Shown here piece by piece: positions 1 to 5,771 of a stretch of 12,565 bases of DNA (position 1 is its first letter; every line of letters begins with the position of its first letter). Made by a program: the position numbers and the translations under genes. The stretch comes from Phyllobacteriaceae bacterium (GTDB lineage: Bacteria > Pseudomonadota > Alphaproteobacteria > Rhizobiales > Rhizobiaceae), in NCBI GenBank assembly GCA_024645155.1, contig JAHEGF010000086.1, positions 1 through 12,565 on the forward strand, in the 5' to 3' direction. The notes under the pieces were generated by a model, which had not been told where the DNA came from, searched no databases, and saw only the letters and a list, made by a program, of their open reading frames with translations.

Positions 1-565
1 ATATCCCGAGATTCAGCCGGCGCAAGCGCGTAACGCGGACAGGATGCAGAAAATTGACCGGGAGAAACGTGCAGATTGCAACAATAACGACAATTGCGAA
101 CGAAACCCACTCGCCCGGCTCAATCACAAACAATGTAAATACCACCATGTTCCAGACCACCGGAAAACCCAGGAAGAAATTCTCCTTCGTTTTCATGTGG
201 GTGTCGGCGTAGTAGATCGCGCTGGTAATCACGATGATGGCGGCGGACAGGAACGAAAGCCCCTCGCCCATGAAGCCGCGCTGATAGAGCGCGAATGCCG
301 GGATCAGAACATAGGTGATGTAGTCAATGACGCTGTCGAGCAGTTCGCCGGACCAATGTGGCAACACTTCCTTCACATTGAGCTTGCGGGCAATCGGCCC
401 GTCTATGCCATCGACGAACAGCGCCAATCCAAGCCACCAGAACATCGCCGACCAACGCTGTTCGCTTGCAGCGACCAATGACAAAAATGCCAGAAACGAC
501 CCCGACGCGGTGAGCAGGTGGACGGAAAAGGCCCTGGCCTGCGGGGCTGAGAAGCGTTTGATCAC
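1..565 (-). CDS. pcs: Phosphatidylcholine synthase (Pcs), C-terminus cut by window edge
   Basis: Integral inner-membrane CDP-alcohol phosphotransferase. In the known family it condenses CDP-diacylglycerol with choline to give phosphatidylcholine and CMP, using Mn2+. 188 codons are visible of a usual 240 or so. The active-site motif is clear: D52, D55-G56, A59-R60, G73, D77 and D81. The 12-residue gap between AR and G is the spacing typical of Pcs, whereas most CDP-alcohol phosphotransferases have 8. Hydrophobic helices lie near 12-33, 40-56, 75-95, 104-120, 136-148 and 154-172, and FPVVWNMVVF and NFLHPVR are typical Pcs segments. The GTG start at 565 overlaps the DUF1326 stop as GTGA. A GGAG sits 11 bases upstream inside DUF1326, a rather long spacing, and an in-frame GTG five codons earlier is an alternative start. 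It is last in a run of three leftward genes, so expression is probably coupled to them. Confidence 0.93.
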   Translation of the reverse strand, partial: MIKRFSAPQARAFSVHLLTASGSFLAFLSLVAASEQRWSAMFWWLGLALFVDGIDGPIARKLNVKEVLPHWSGELLDSVIDYITYVLIPAFALYQRGFMGEGLSFLSAAIIVITSAIYYADTHMKTKENFFLGFPVVWNMVVFTLFVIEPGEWVSFAIVVIVAICTFLPVNFLHPVRVTRLRRLNLGI

Positions 566-1176
566 GGACCGCGCCACTCCAATTTGCAGATTTCAGCCGA
601 CCGTCCGGTGAAATTCCAGTTTCGGCCAAATGCACGCAAACGGCTCTTATCGGACTTCGCGACAATGATGTCCTTTGCGATCCAGTATTCGGAATTGCTG
701 ATAACGGTATCTTCGCCACGTTCCTTGCCGGGTATCGGGGTCACCGCACCGTCAATGATCTTGGGAATCGAAAAAAGCCTCGTTTTTTCCCGCGTTTCAT
801 AGGTTATCGGCGCCCGTTCGATGCCGAGGAAATTGCCGACCAGTATGGATAGCAAACCCGTTGTCCCGCCAGCTTTTCCGGTGAATATCCTGGTAATGGC
901 CTTCTCGGCGTAGATCGAGGCGCGCTTGTCGACAAACAGTCCGGCCGTCCAGTTGCCGCGGCTCATGTAGCCAGGAATTTCCATCACCAGACCGAGGTTG
1001 AGGCCCGACAAATCAACATCGCCGAAATGGCCGTCGTCAATGCGAAACCCCGCCCATGTCTGGCAATATCCTTCGGTCGGCTGGTGCTGGCCAAGTGAAA
1101 TCACACAGGGGCAGAAAACCGTACAATTGCAAGACAGGATCAACTCTCCGTTGAGCGCCCACTCTTCGTTAGCCAT
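562..1176 (-). CDS. DUF1326 family protein, cysteine-rich
   Basis: Soluble-looking 204-residue protein with no signal peptide, recognised as DUF1326, a family of unknown function. The N-terminus has the signature cluster CNCTVFCPC (C16, C18, C22, C24), a C38 shortly after, and one late cysteine (C197). Such closely spaced cysteines suggest metal binding or redox thiol chemistry; that is inference. The rest is mixed alpha/beta with glycine-rich turns (for example TGKAGGTTG). The ATG at 1176 is well supported by a GAGGAG Shine-Dalgarno at 1183-1188, six bases upstream. It follows the DUF2182 membrane gene by 17 bases and overlaps pcs by four, so the three are probably co-transcribed. DUF1326 and DUF2182 genes are often neighbours in proteobacteria, which supports a joint function. 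Family call confident, function unknown. Confidence 0.88.
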   Translation of the reverse strand: MANEEWALNGELILSCNCTVFCPCVISLGQHQPTEGYCQTWAGFRIDDGHFGDVDLSGLNLGLVMEIPGYMSRGNWTAGLFVDKRASIYAEKAITRIFTGKAGGTTGLLSILVGNFLGIERAPITYETREKTRLFSIPKIIDGAVTPIPGKERGEDTVISNSEYWIAKDIIVAKSDKSRLRAFGRNWNFTGRSAEICKLEWRGP

Positions 1177-1182
1177 TCAAAA

Positions 1183-1188
1183 CTCCTC
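1183..1188 (-). promoter_or_regulatory. Ribosome binding site of the DUF1326 gene
   Basis: GAGGAG on the minus strand, six bases before the ATG at 1176. It is among the strongest Shine-Dalgarno sequences in the window and fixes this start. It lies in the 17-base gap after the DUF2182 stop. Confidence 0.75.
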
Positions 1189-1193
1189 AATTC

Positions 1194-2096
1194 TCAATAG
1201 TGAATAAACAACAGTGCCGCTGCCCAAACAAGGAGAATACCGCCAGACACGAAACTTGTTACCCGGTTGCCGAATAGTTTTTCAAACAGGGTGAATACCG
1301 CCAACAATGCCATCCAGAACACATTCATTATGCCAACGGCAAACATGATCAGCATCAAAGCCCAGCAACAGCCAAGGCAATAGAGGCCCTGCTCGATGCC
1401 GAGGAGGTAGATCCTGACGCCGTTGCTGCTCCACCGGGCAAACAGTGTGGCAAAGGGATTGCGGCATTTTTTCAGGCACGAATTTTTCAAACTGCTGAAT
1501 TGATAAGCCCCTGCCGCTACCAGGGCCACCGAACCGGCAACCGGAAGGAGCGGCAGCGCCGACGATCCGTTGGAAATACCCGCCGCGTACAGAAAAGTCG
1601 TCAGAGCCGCAAACCCGAACGCGGCAATTGCCCACACCGAAAGGTACCCGGCAACCAGTATGAGCGGATGCGCAACCGGCTTCGCACGCGAGGCGGCGGT
1701 GTCAGCTATTTCGCAATATGTCCTGATCAACGGTGCCGCTGAGGGAAGCATCATGGCCAAAGCCATCACGAACCACATTGCCGAAAGTGCCAGCAACGGT
1801 GCCATGCCGGCATCCCGTATTGGCGCCGGCGACAGGCATTGGGCAAAGAGAAAGTGCAGGAACGGCGAAAGTTCAATGTCCGGGAGTTTTCGCAGAAGTC
1901 CGGCGCCGGGTCCGCCTGCCTGAGATCCGAAAACATGCGCCGATTGAGCGCCCATGATCACCAGGATGATCCAACTGCCTAAAACCATCGCCGCTGCCGC
2001 CGTGTAGACGACCGCTGCCGGACGGCCGGCAAGTCCGCCGATGCGGCGTCCGGTAAATCCAAGATTATCCAGTCGGTTGTCCGATTGTTGTGACAT
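1194..2096 (-). CDS. DUF2182 family membrane protein, predicted metal-binding
   Basis: 300-residue integral membrane protein recognised as DUF2182 (COG5486, annotated as a predicted metal-binding integral membrane protein; function not established). Hydrophobic segments lie near residues 27-49, 98-120, 143-171, 183-199, 241-271 (perhaps two helices) and 282-298. Two family hallmarks are visible: a WFVMALAMMLPS segment at 108-119 (W and AMMxPS), and cysteine motifs CLKKC-R-N-P (C207, C211) and CLGCCW (C240, C243, C244) around helix ends. The latter could form a metal or thiol site at the membrane face (inference). The ATG at 2096 is chosen because the N-terminus then fits the family. An upstream in-frame TTG at 2171 would add 25 residues of no family character. 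The Shine-Dalgarno is weak. It is first gene of the leftward DUF2182-DUF1326-pcs run and diverges from the ubiquinone hydroxylase gene. Confidence 0.87.
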   Translation of the reverse strand: MSQQSDNRLDNLGFTGRRIGGLAGRPAAVVYTAAAAMVLGSWIILVIMGAQSAHVFGSQAGGPGAGLLRKLPDIELSPFLHFLFAQCLSPAPIRDAGMAPLLALSAMWFVMALAMMLPSAAPLIRTYCEIADTAASRAKPVAHPLILVAGYLSVWAIAAFGFAALTTFLYAAGISNGSSALPLLPVAGSVALVAAGAYQFSSLKNSCLKKCRNPFATLFARWSSNGVRIYLLGIEQGLYCLGCCWALMLIMFAVGIMNVFWMALLAVFTLFEKLFGNRVTSFVSGGILLVWAAALLFIHY

Positions 2097-2122
2097 CAGT
2101 CGCCATGGGCCATTTTGCCCTG

Positions 2123-2150
2123 TTGATTGCGTTGGTGAACATGCCATATT
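2123..2150 (+). promoter_or_regulatory. Candidate sigma-70-type promoter for the ubiH-like gene
   Basis: TTGATT at 2123-2128 and CATATT at 2145-2150 are separated by 16 bases, each matching four of six consensus bases. Transcription would begin about 45 bases before the ATG at 2202. It lies in the 105-base divergent gap shared with the DUF2182 gene. Assigned by eye only. Confidence 0.25.
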
Positions 2151-2201
2151 GCACGGGACAAGGCGCTGCAAGTGGCGCTCTGCTTGGGGTTTCGGAATCT
2201 A

Positions 2202-3416
2202 ATGGCGTCAAAGAACCATATTGCCGATGTGATTGTCGCTGGTTCCGGGCCTGCGGGAATGATAGCCGCACTTGCCATCGCACGCGCCGGCGCAGAGGTG
2301 ATCCTGGCGGGCCCACCGGTCAATACGAGTGATCGCCGGACAACGACTTTGATGATGCCGGCCCTCGATTTTATCACCGGGCTTTGCCCGCTTGAGGCGC
2401 TTATGGAGCGGTCTGCACCGCTTAAGACAATGCGGATCATCGACGCCACAACACGCCTGATCCGCTCACCGGCTGTTTCCTTTCACGCCTGCGAAACCGG
2501 CCTTGAGCAATTTGGATACAACATTCCCAATGCCGATCTCAACCTGACACTATCAGACGCCGTCGGGTCCACCGGAAATATCACAACTATTGAAGGCCTG
2601 ATTGATGGCTGGCAGTTGGGCCGTGACAGGGTTGTGGCCGGCCTTGCCAGCGGACAGACCATCGAAGCGGAACTGGCAGTCGCCGCTGACGGGCGCAATT
2701 CAAGAGCACGCCAGGCGGCGGGTATCGACTACCGGGACATTCCCTATCCCCAATCGGCGCTCGTTGTCAGTTTCAGCCATGCACGGCCGCACGAATTCAT
2801 CTCGACCGAGTTTCATACCGAAAGCGGCCCTTTCACGCAGGTACCGTTGCCCGGCAAACGGTCCAGTCTCGTTTGGGTCCTGCCGCCACAAACCGCAGAA
2901 TCATACCTGGAGATGGACGATGCAGAACTTGCACGCCTGATCGAAGCGAAGATGCAATCCATGCTCGGAGCGGTGACCATGGAACAGGGCCGTCAGATCT
3001 ATCCGATGTCGACCAGGATACCATACCGGTTCGCATGCAACCGGGTTGCCCTTGCCGGAGAGGCTGCTCACGTGTTTCCACCGATCGGGGCCCAAGGCCT
3101 CAATCTTGGCGTGCGCGACGCCATTGACCTGGAAACGTGCATTGGCACGGCAGCAGGCGACCGCGGTGCGGCAGCCGTTCTTGAAAACTACAACAACCGC
3201 CGTTGGCCCGATATTACCGGTCGTGCAGGCAGCGTGCACCTGCTGAATCGCTCACTGCTGTCATCCATGCTTCCCGCCCAGATCGTCCGCGCAGCCGGAT
3301 TGGGAGCGCTCGGTTCCATTCCCCCGTTGCGCGCATTTGCCATGCGCGAGGGCATGCAGCCGGGCAGCGGCCTGAGGGCCCTTATTTCCGGTCTAAGGGT
3401 ACAGGTCGGGCGGTAG
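2202..3416 (+). CDS. UbiH/UbiF/Coq6-family FAD-dependent hydroxylase
   Basis: 404-residue class A flavoprotein monooxygenase of the UbiH/UbiF family, which hydroxylates the aromatic ring during ubiquinone synthesis using NAD(P)H and O2. Motifs in order: FAD-binding dinucleotide fold GSGPAG (14-19), DG motif ADGRNSRAR (162-170), and the second FAD motif GEAAHVFPPIGAQGLNLG (286-303). The last has GE where the textbook motif has GD; as I recall this is usual in rhizobial members. Length is normal. The ATG at 2202 is preferred because the Rossmann strand then starts at the typical position; a GTG at 2172 would add ten unconvincing residues. Which ring position it hydroxylates (UbiH, UbiF, UbiI or UbiL role) cannot be read from sequence, so no symbol is given. 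Its 3' end overlaps the opposing transporter gene by 24 bases. Confidence 0.88.
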   Translation: MASKNHIADVIVAGSGPAGMIAALAIARAGAEVILAGPPVNTSDRRTTTLMMPALDFITGLCPLEALMERSAPLKTMRIIDATTRLIRSPAVSFHACETGLEQFGYNIPNADLNLTLSDAVGSTGNITTIEGLIDGWQLGRDRVVAGLASGQTIEAELAVAADGRNSRARQAAGIDYRDIPYPQSALVVSFSHARPHEFISTEFHTESGPFTQVPLPGKRSSLVWVLPPQTAESYLEMDDAELARLIEAKMQSMLGAVTMEQGRQIYPMSTRIPYRFACNRVALAGEAAHVFPPIGAQGLNLGVRDAIDLETCIGTAAGDRGAAAVLENYNNRRWPDITGRAGSVHLLNRSLLSSMLPAQIVRAAGLGALGSIPPLRAFAMREGMQPGSGLRALISGLRVQVGR

Positions 3417-4355
3417 GATATTGTTCTTGATCAAATAGAGCAGCGCCGTGACCGTAAAGACTGACAAGACCGTCGTGACCAATATGCTGGCCGATGCGCG
3501 ATTGATCCAGACATTATACTGCTGGGCGATCACAAACACATTGGTCGCCGTGGGCAATGCCGCCAGAAGCACGGCTGAAAACACCCAAACCGGATCGAAA
3601 TTGCCGATCCAGCTTAACACCAGATAACAGATGATCGGGTGAACGATCAGTTTGATGGTTGCGATTGGCACCAGTTGGGCCGGCAGCCGGCCGACCGGGC
3701 GCAACGCCAGCGTCACGCCCATGACGAACAAGGCGCAAGGTGCCGCCGCGCTAGCAAGGTAGTCCAGCAGGCGCGCCACCGGTACCGGAGGCCGAAGCTC
3801 CAGATAGGCTGCAGTGACCCCTACCGCTGTTGCAATGATGAACGGGTGCAGGACAATTTTTTTAATGACCCCGGCAGCCAAAATGCCAGCGGAATTGCGC
3901 TCGTCACCGGCGGCCGCCATCATCATCGGAGCAATGGCGAAATGCATGATGTTTTCAAAACAGAAGATCAGCGCAATCGGAACCGCGGCAGGTTCACCGA
4001 AAGCCAGCAGAGCCAAGCCCGGACCCATATAGCCGATATTGCCGTAGGCCGCCGCCAGGCCCTTTATCGTGCTTTTTGCGATTTCGCCGCGCGATCTTAG
4101 TGCCGAAATCAAAAACATCATCGAGAACGCGATGTAGGTGCTGAATACCGACCCGAAGATGAAGGTCCATTCCGACAGTTTCTCAAATGGTGTTTTTGAC
4201 AAGAGTTGAAAGAACAGTGCCGGCAAAGCTACATAAATGATGAAGGTGTTCATCCAACCGAGCGCTTCTGCCGGTTGCCGGGTTATGCATGCGACTATGT
4301 AACCGATGAGTATGAGTCCAAAAAACGGGAGGACCAATCCGATAATGTCGGCCAT
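3393..4355 (-). CDS. AEC (auxin efflux carrier) family transporter
   Basis: 320-residue, very hydrophobic protein with about ten predicted membrane helices in two five-helix halves, recognised as the AEC family. These secondary carriers move organic anions such as malonate or malate and, in plants, auxin; the substrate here is unknown. Helix-break motifs typical of the family are visible: IYVALPALFF in helix 2, AAYGNIGYMGPG in helix 4 with its conserved Asn, and ALPTATNVFVIAQQY in the second half. The ATG at 4355 has a GGGGG run about six bases upstream; a GTG four codons earlier is possible but would place the purine run inside the gene. Transcribed alone, divergent from hspQ, and convergent with the ubiquinone hydroxylase gene, whose last 24 bases it overlaps. 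No terminator hairpin is visible at that junction. Confidence 0.88.
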   Translation of the reverse strand: MADIIGLVLPFFGLILIGYIVACITRQPAEALGWMNTFIIYVALPALFFQLLSKTPFEKLSEWTFIFGSVFSTYIAFSMMFLISALRSRGEIAKSTIKGLAAAYGNIGYMGPGLALLAFGEPAAVPIALIFCFENIMHFAIAPMMMAAAGDERNSAGILAAGVIKKIVLHPFIIATAVGVTAAYLELRPPVPVARLLDYLASAAAPCALFVMGVTLALRPVGRLPAQLVPIATIKLIVHPIICYLVLSWIGNFDPVWVFSAVLLAALPTATNVFVIAQQYNVWINRASASILVTTVLSVFTVTALLYLIKNNILPPDLYP

Positions 4356-4457
4356 CTGCGCCCCCACGTTGTCAAGTAAAAGGCGCTAACGTGTGCGAAA
4401 GGCCCGCGTCAATAAAAACATCATTGAAATCGTTGGTGATGTGATCCACATAACGCC

Positions 4458-4461
4458 GGAG
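4458..4461 (+). promoter_or_regulatory. Ribosome binding site fixing the GTG start of hspQ
   Basis: GGAG at 4458-4461 is followed by seven A residues and then GTG at 4469. The ideal spacing decides for this GTG over the in-frame TTG at 4481. Confidence 0.7.
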
Positions 4462-4468
4462 AAAAAAA

Positions 4469-4804
4469 GTGAGAACGACCTTGCGAACCGCAAAATTTGA
4501 AATCGGCCAGATTGTCAAACACCGGATATTTCCATTTCGCGGTGTAATTTATGATGTCGATCCGGTTTTTGCGAATACGGAAGAATGGTACCAGTCCATT
4601 CCCGAAGAAATTCGGCCGCACAAGGATCAGCCCTATTATCACCTGTTCGCCGAAAACGCCGAGACAGAATACGTCGCCTACGTTTCGGAGCAGAACCTGC
4701 TGCCCGATGATTCAGGTGAACCTATTAGAAATCCACAGGTCAAAGAATATTTTCGGATGACGCCGGATGGACGCTACGAAGAAATCGAGCGGGCTACTCA
4801 CTGA
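4469..4804 (+). CDS. hspQ: Heat shock protein HspQ (YccV family)
   Basis: 111-residue cytoplasmic protein, near the 105 of E. coli HspQ. The family was first described as binding hemimethylated oriC DNA and acting on DnaA levels; HspQ is also known as a specificity factor for Lon protease. Visible family features are the N-terminal FEIGQIVKHR (10-19), RGVIYDVDPVF (24-34), the central PYYHLF (55-60) and YVSEQNLLPD (71-80). The C-terminal tail after about residue 85 is acidic and less conserved. The GTG start has a strong GGAG seven bases upstream. The gene stands alone, divergent from the AEC transporter gene and followed by a bidirectional terminator. Heat-shock control would be expected, but no convincing RpoH promoter was found in the 113-base upstream gap. 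Confidence 0.92.
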   Translation: MRTTLRTAKFEIGQIVKHRIFPFRGVIYDVDPVFANTEEWYQSIPEEIRPHKDQPYYHLFAENAETEYVAYVSEQNLLPDDSGEPIRNPQVKEYFRMTPDGRYEEIERATH

Positions 4805-4815
4805 CCTGACTACAT

Positions 4816-4832
4816 GCCGGTGAAAAACCGGC
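4816..4832. other. Small hairpin next to the terminator
   Basis: GCCGGT (4816-4821) pairs with ACCGGC (4827-4832) around a GAAAA loop, 11 bases after the hspQ stop. It is followed by A residues rather than T on the plus strand, so it is not a terminator by itself. It may stabilise the hspQ mRNA end or be part of the terminator structure. Confidence 0.5.
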
Positions 4833-4835
4833 CCG

Positions 4836-4868
4836 AAAAAAAACGGGGCTCGAAAGCCCCGTTTTATT
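4836..4868. terminator. Bidirectional rho-independent terminator between hspQ and the ialB-like gene
   Basis: Perfect 10-bp stem, AAACGGGGCT (4841-4850) pairing with AGCCCCGTTT (4855-4864), around a CGAA loop. On the minus strand the stem runs into eight T residues (complement of 4836-4843), giving a strong terminator 20 bases after the ialB-like stop. On the plus strand it runs into TTTTATTT, terminating hspQ. A second, smaller hairpin lies just before it at 4816-4832. Confidence 0.85.
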
Positions 4869-4884
4869 TGAACACGATGCAAGA

Positions 4885-5508
4885 TCAGTTGGCGCCTGAT
4901 TTCGCCTTTTCCTGCTCTTCACGCAATTTCTTCTCGAAATCTTCCTTACGCTTTTCAATTTCGGTTTGCAGCTCCTTCTGGCGCACTTCCAGATCAGACT
5001 GCTTCAGCGGCGGTCCGTCGAATGCGTCGGTGAATCCGCTCAGCGAGACCTTGATAGGATTCGGCTTGTTCTGGAAATTGACTGACGTCATTGTCAGTTC
5101 TCCACCGCGCTTAAGTGTTGCAACGAGTTCATCATTGAGCGGTGCTTCTGCAATGCAGCGGTCCGGCAGGCAGATCGCGTAATTGATCTTTGTCGCCTTT
5201 CCGCCATCGATCTGCATGCCAATACCGGCCGGGATCATACGGCCTGTAGGAACCGAAACCTGGAATACCCTGCGATTTACCTTGCCCTTGACTTCGATAA
5301 GGCTGATACCGGTGATGAGCTGACGCGTATCCGCCAAAATGAGATTTTGAACGTTGCAAACGTCGGTTTCTTCCTGTTTCGAACAAACCTTGAACCAGCC
5401 TTGCGGAATTTGCTGGGCGGCAGCAGGTACGGTGGCAGAGGCGAGAAATACCCCGGTGAATGCTACCGAGACCGCCAGTCCCAAGGGGACGGTTCTAGTC
5501 AATGTCAT
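4885..5508 (-). CDS. Invasion-associated locus B (IalB) family secreted protein
   Basis: 207-residue exported protein of the IalB family, named for a Bartonella protein linked to erythrocyte invasion; most rhizobial members have no known function. A Sec signal peptide is clear: TRT start, hydrophobic core about 8-26, and a cleavage region VPAAAQQ near residues 31-32. Four cysteines lie as two close pairs, C42/C51 and C113/C118, as expected for disulfides in the periplasm. FQVSVPTGRMIPAGI (82-96) and INYAICLPDRC (108-118) are typical IalB segments. From about residue 169 the protein ends in a highly charged Lys/Glu-rich helix that looks like a coiled coil. The ATG at 5508 has AGAGGA ten bases upstream. 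It is transcribed alone, ends at a strong terminator and diverges from the yejA-like gene. Periplasmic or envelope role likely; involvement in invasion is not shown. Confidence 0.88.
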   Translation of the reverse strand: MTLTRTVPLGLAVSVAFTGVFLASATVPAAAQQIPQGWFKVCSKQEETDVCNVQNLILADTRQLITGISLIEVKGKVNRRVFQVSVPTGRMIPAGIGMQIDGGKATKINYAICLPDRCIAEAPLNDELVATLKRGGELTMTSVNFQNKPNPIKVSLSGFTDAFDGPPLKQSDLEVRQKELQTEIEKRKEDFEKKLREEQEKAKSGAN

Positions 5509-5657
5509 GATTGTTCATTCCTCTTGTGAAATTCCAAATTCGCCGCAGACTGCCGCTATCGGCTGTCTCTTGTTGGATGATTAAGGCAACAGCATGGCTT
5601 GGCGCGGGTGTTACACCGAGTGCGCATGATAATCCAGCCCCGTATTTGTCCGGCGAT

Positions 5658-5686
5658 CATATACAAAAAACAGGTAATTGCAGCAA
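5658..5686 (-). promoter_or_regulatory. Candidate promoter for the ialB-like gene
   Basis: On the minus strand, TTGCTG (5686-5681) and TATATG (5663-5658) are 17 bases apart, with four of six matches in each box. A TATGAT overlaps the -10 box but would give a long 19-base spacer. The leader would be about 140 bases. By eye only. Confidence 0.25.
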
Positions 5687-5761
5687 CAACCACCATGGAA
5701 ACCAAAAATGGCTCCGTGATACCGTCATCTCGCGATTCGCCCAGATGCATTCATACTGCCC

Positions 5762-5765
5762 GGAG
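5762..5765 (+). promoter_or_regulatory. Ribosome binding site fixing the yejA-like start
   Basis: GGAG six bases before the ATG at 5772. The same frame stays open upstream to 5511, so this site and the signal peptide that starts right after it decide the true start. The ATG at 5766 touches the GGAG directly and is too close to use it. Confidence 0.65.
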
Positions 5766-5771
5766 ATGTGC

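Noticed and set aside
2172..2201. Upstream GTG start for the hydroxylase
   Set aside because: It adds ten residues without family resemblance, whereas the ATG at 2202 puts the FAD fold at the expected distance from the start.
4424..4454. Possible heat-shock promoter for hspQ (TTGAAA then CATAAC)
   Set aside because: The 19-base spacer is too long, and the transcript would start inside or after the GGAG ribosome site.
5556..5750. Minus-strand 64-codon frame with one hydrophobic segment in the ialB-yejA gap
   Set aside because: No well-spaced ribosome site, odd cysteine-rich end and no recognised family. Kept only as part of the intergenic finding.
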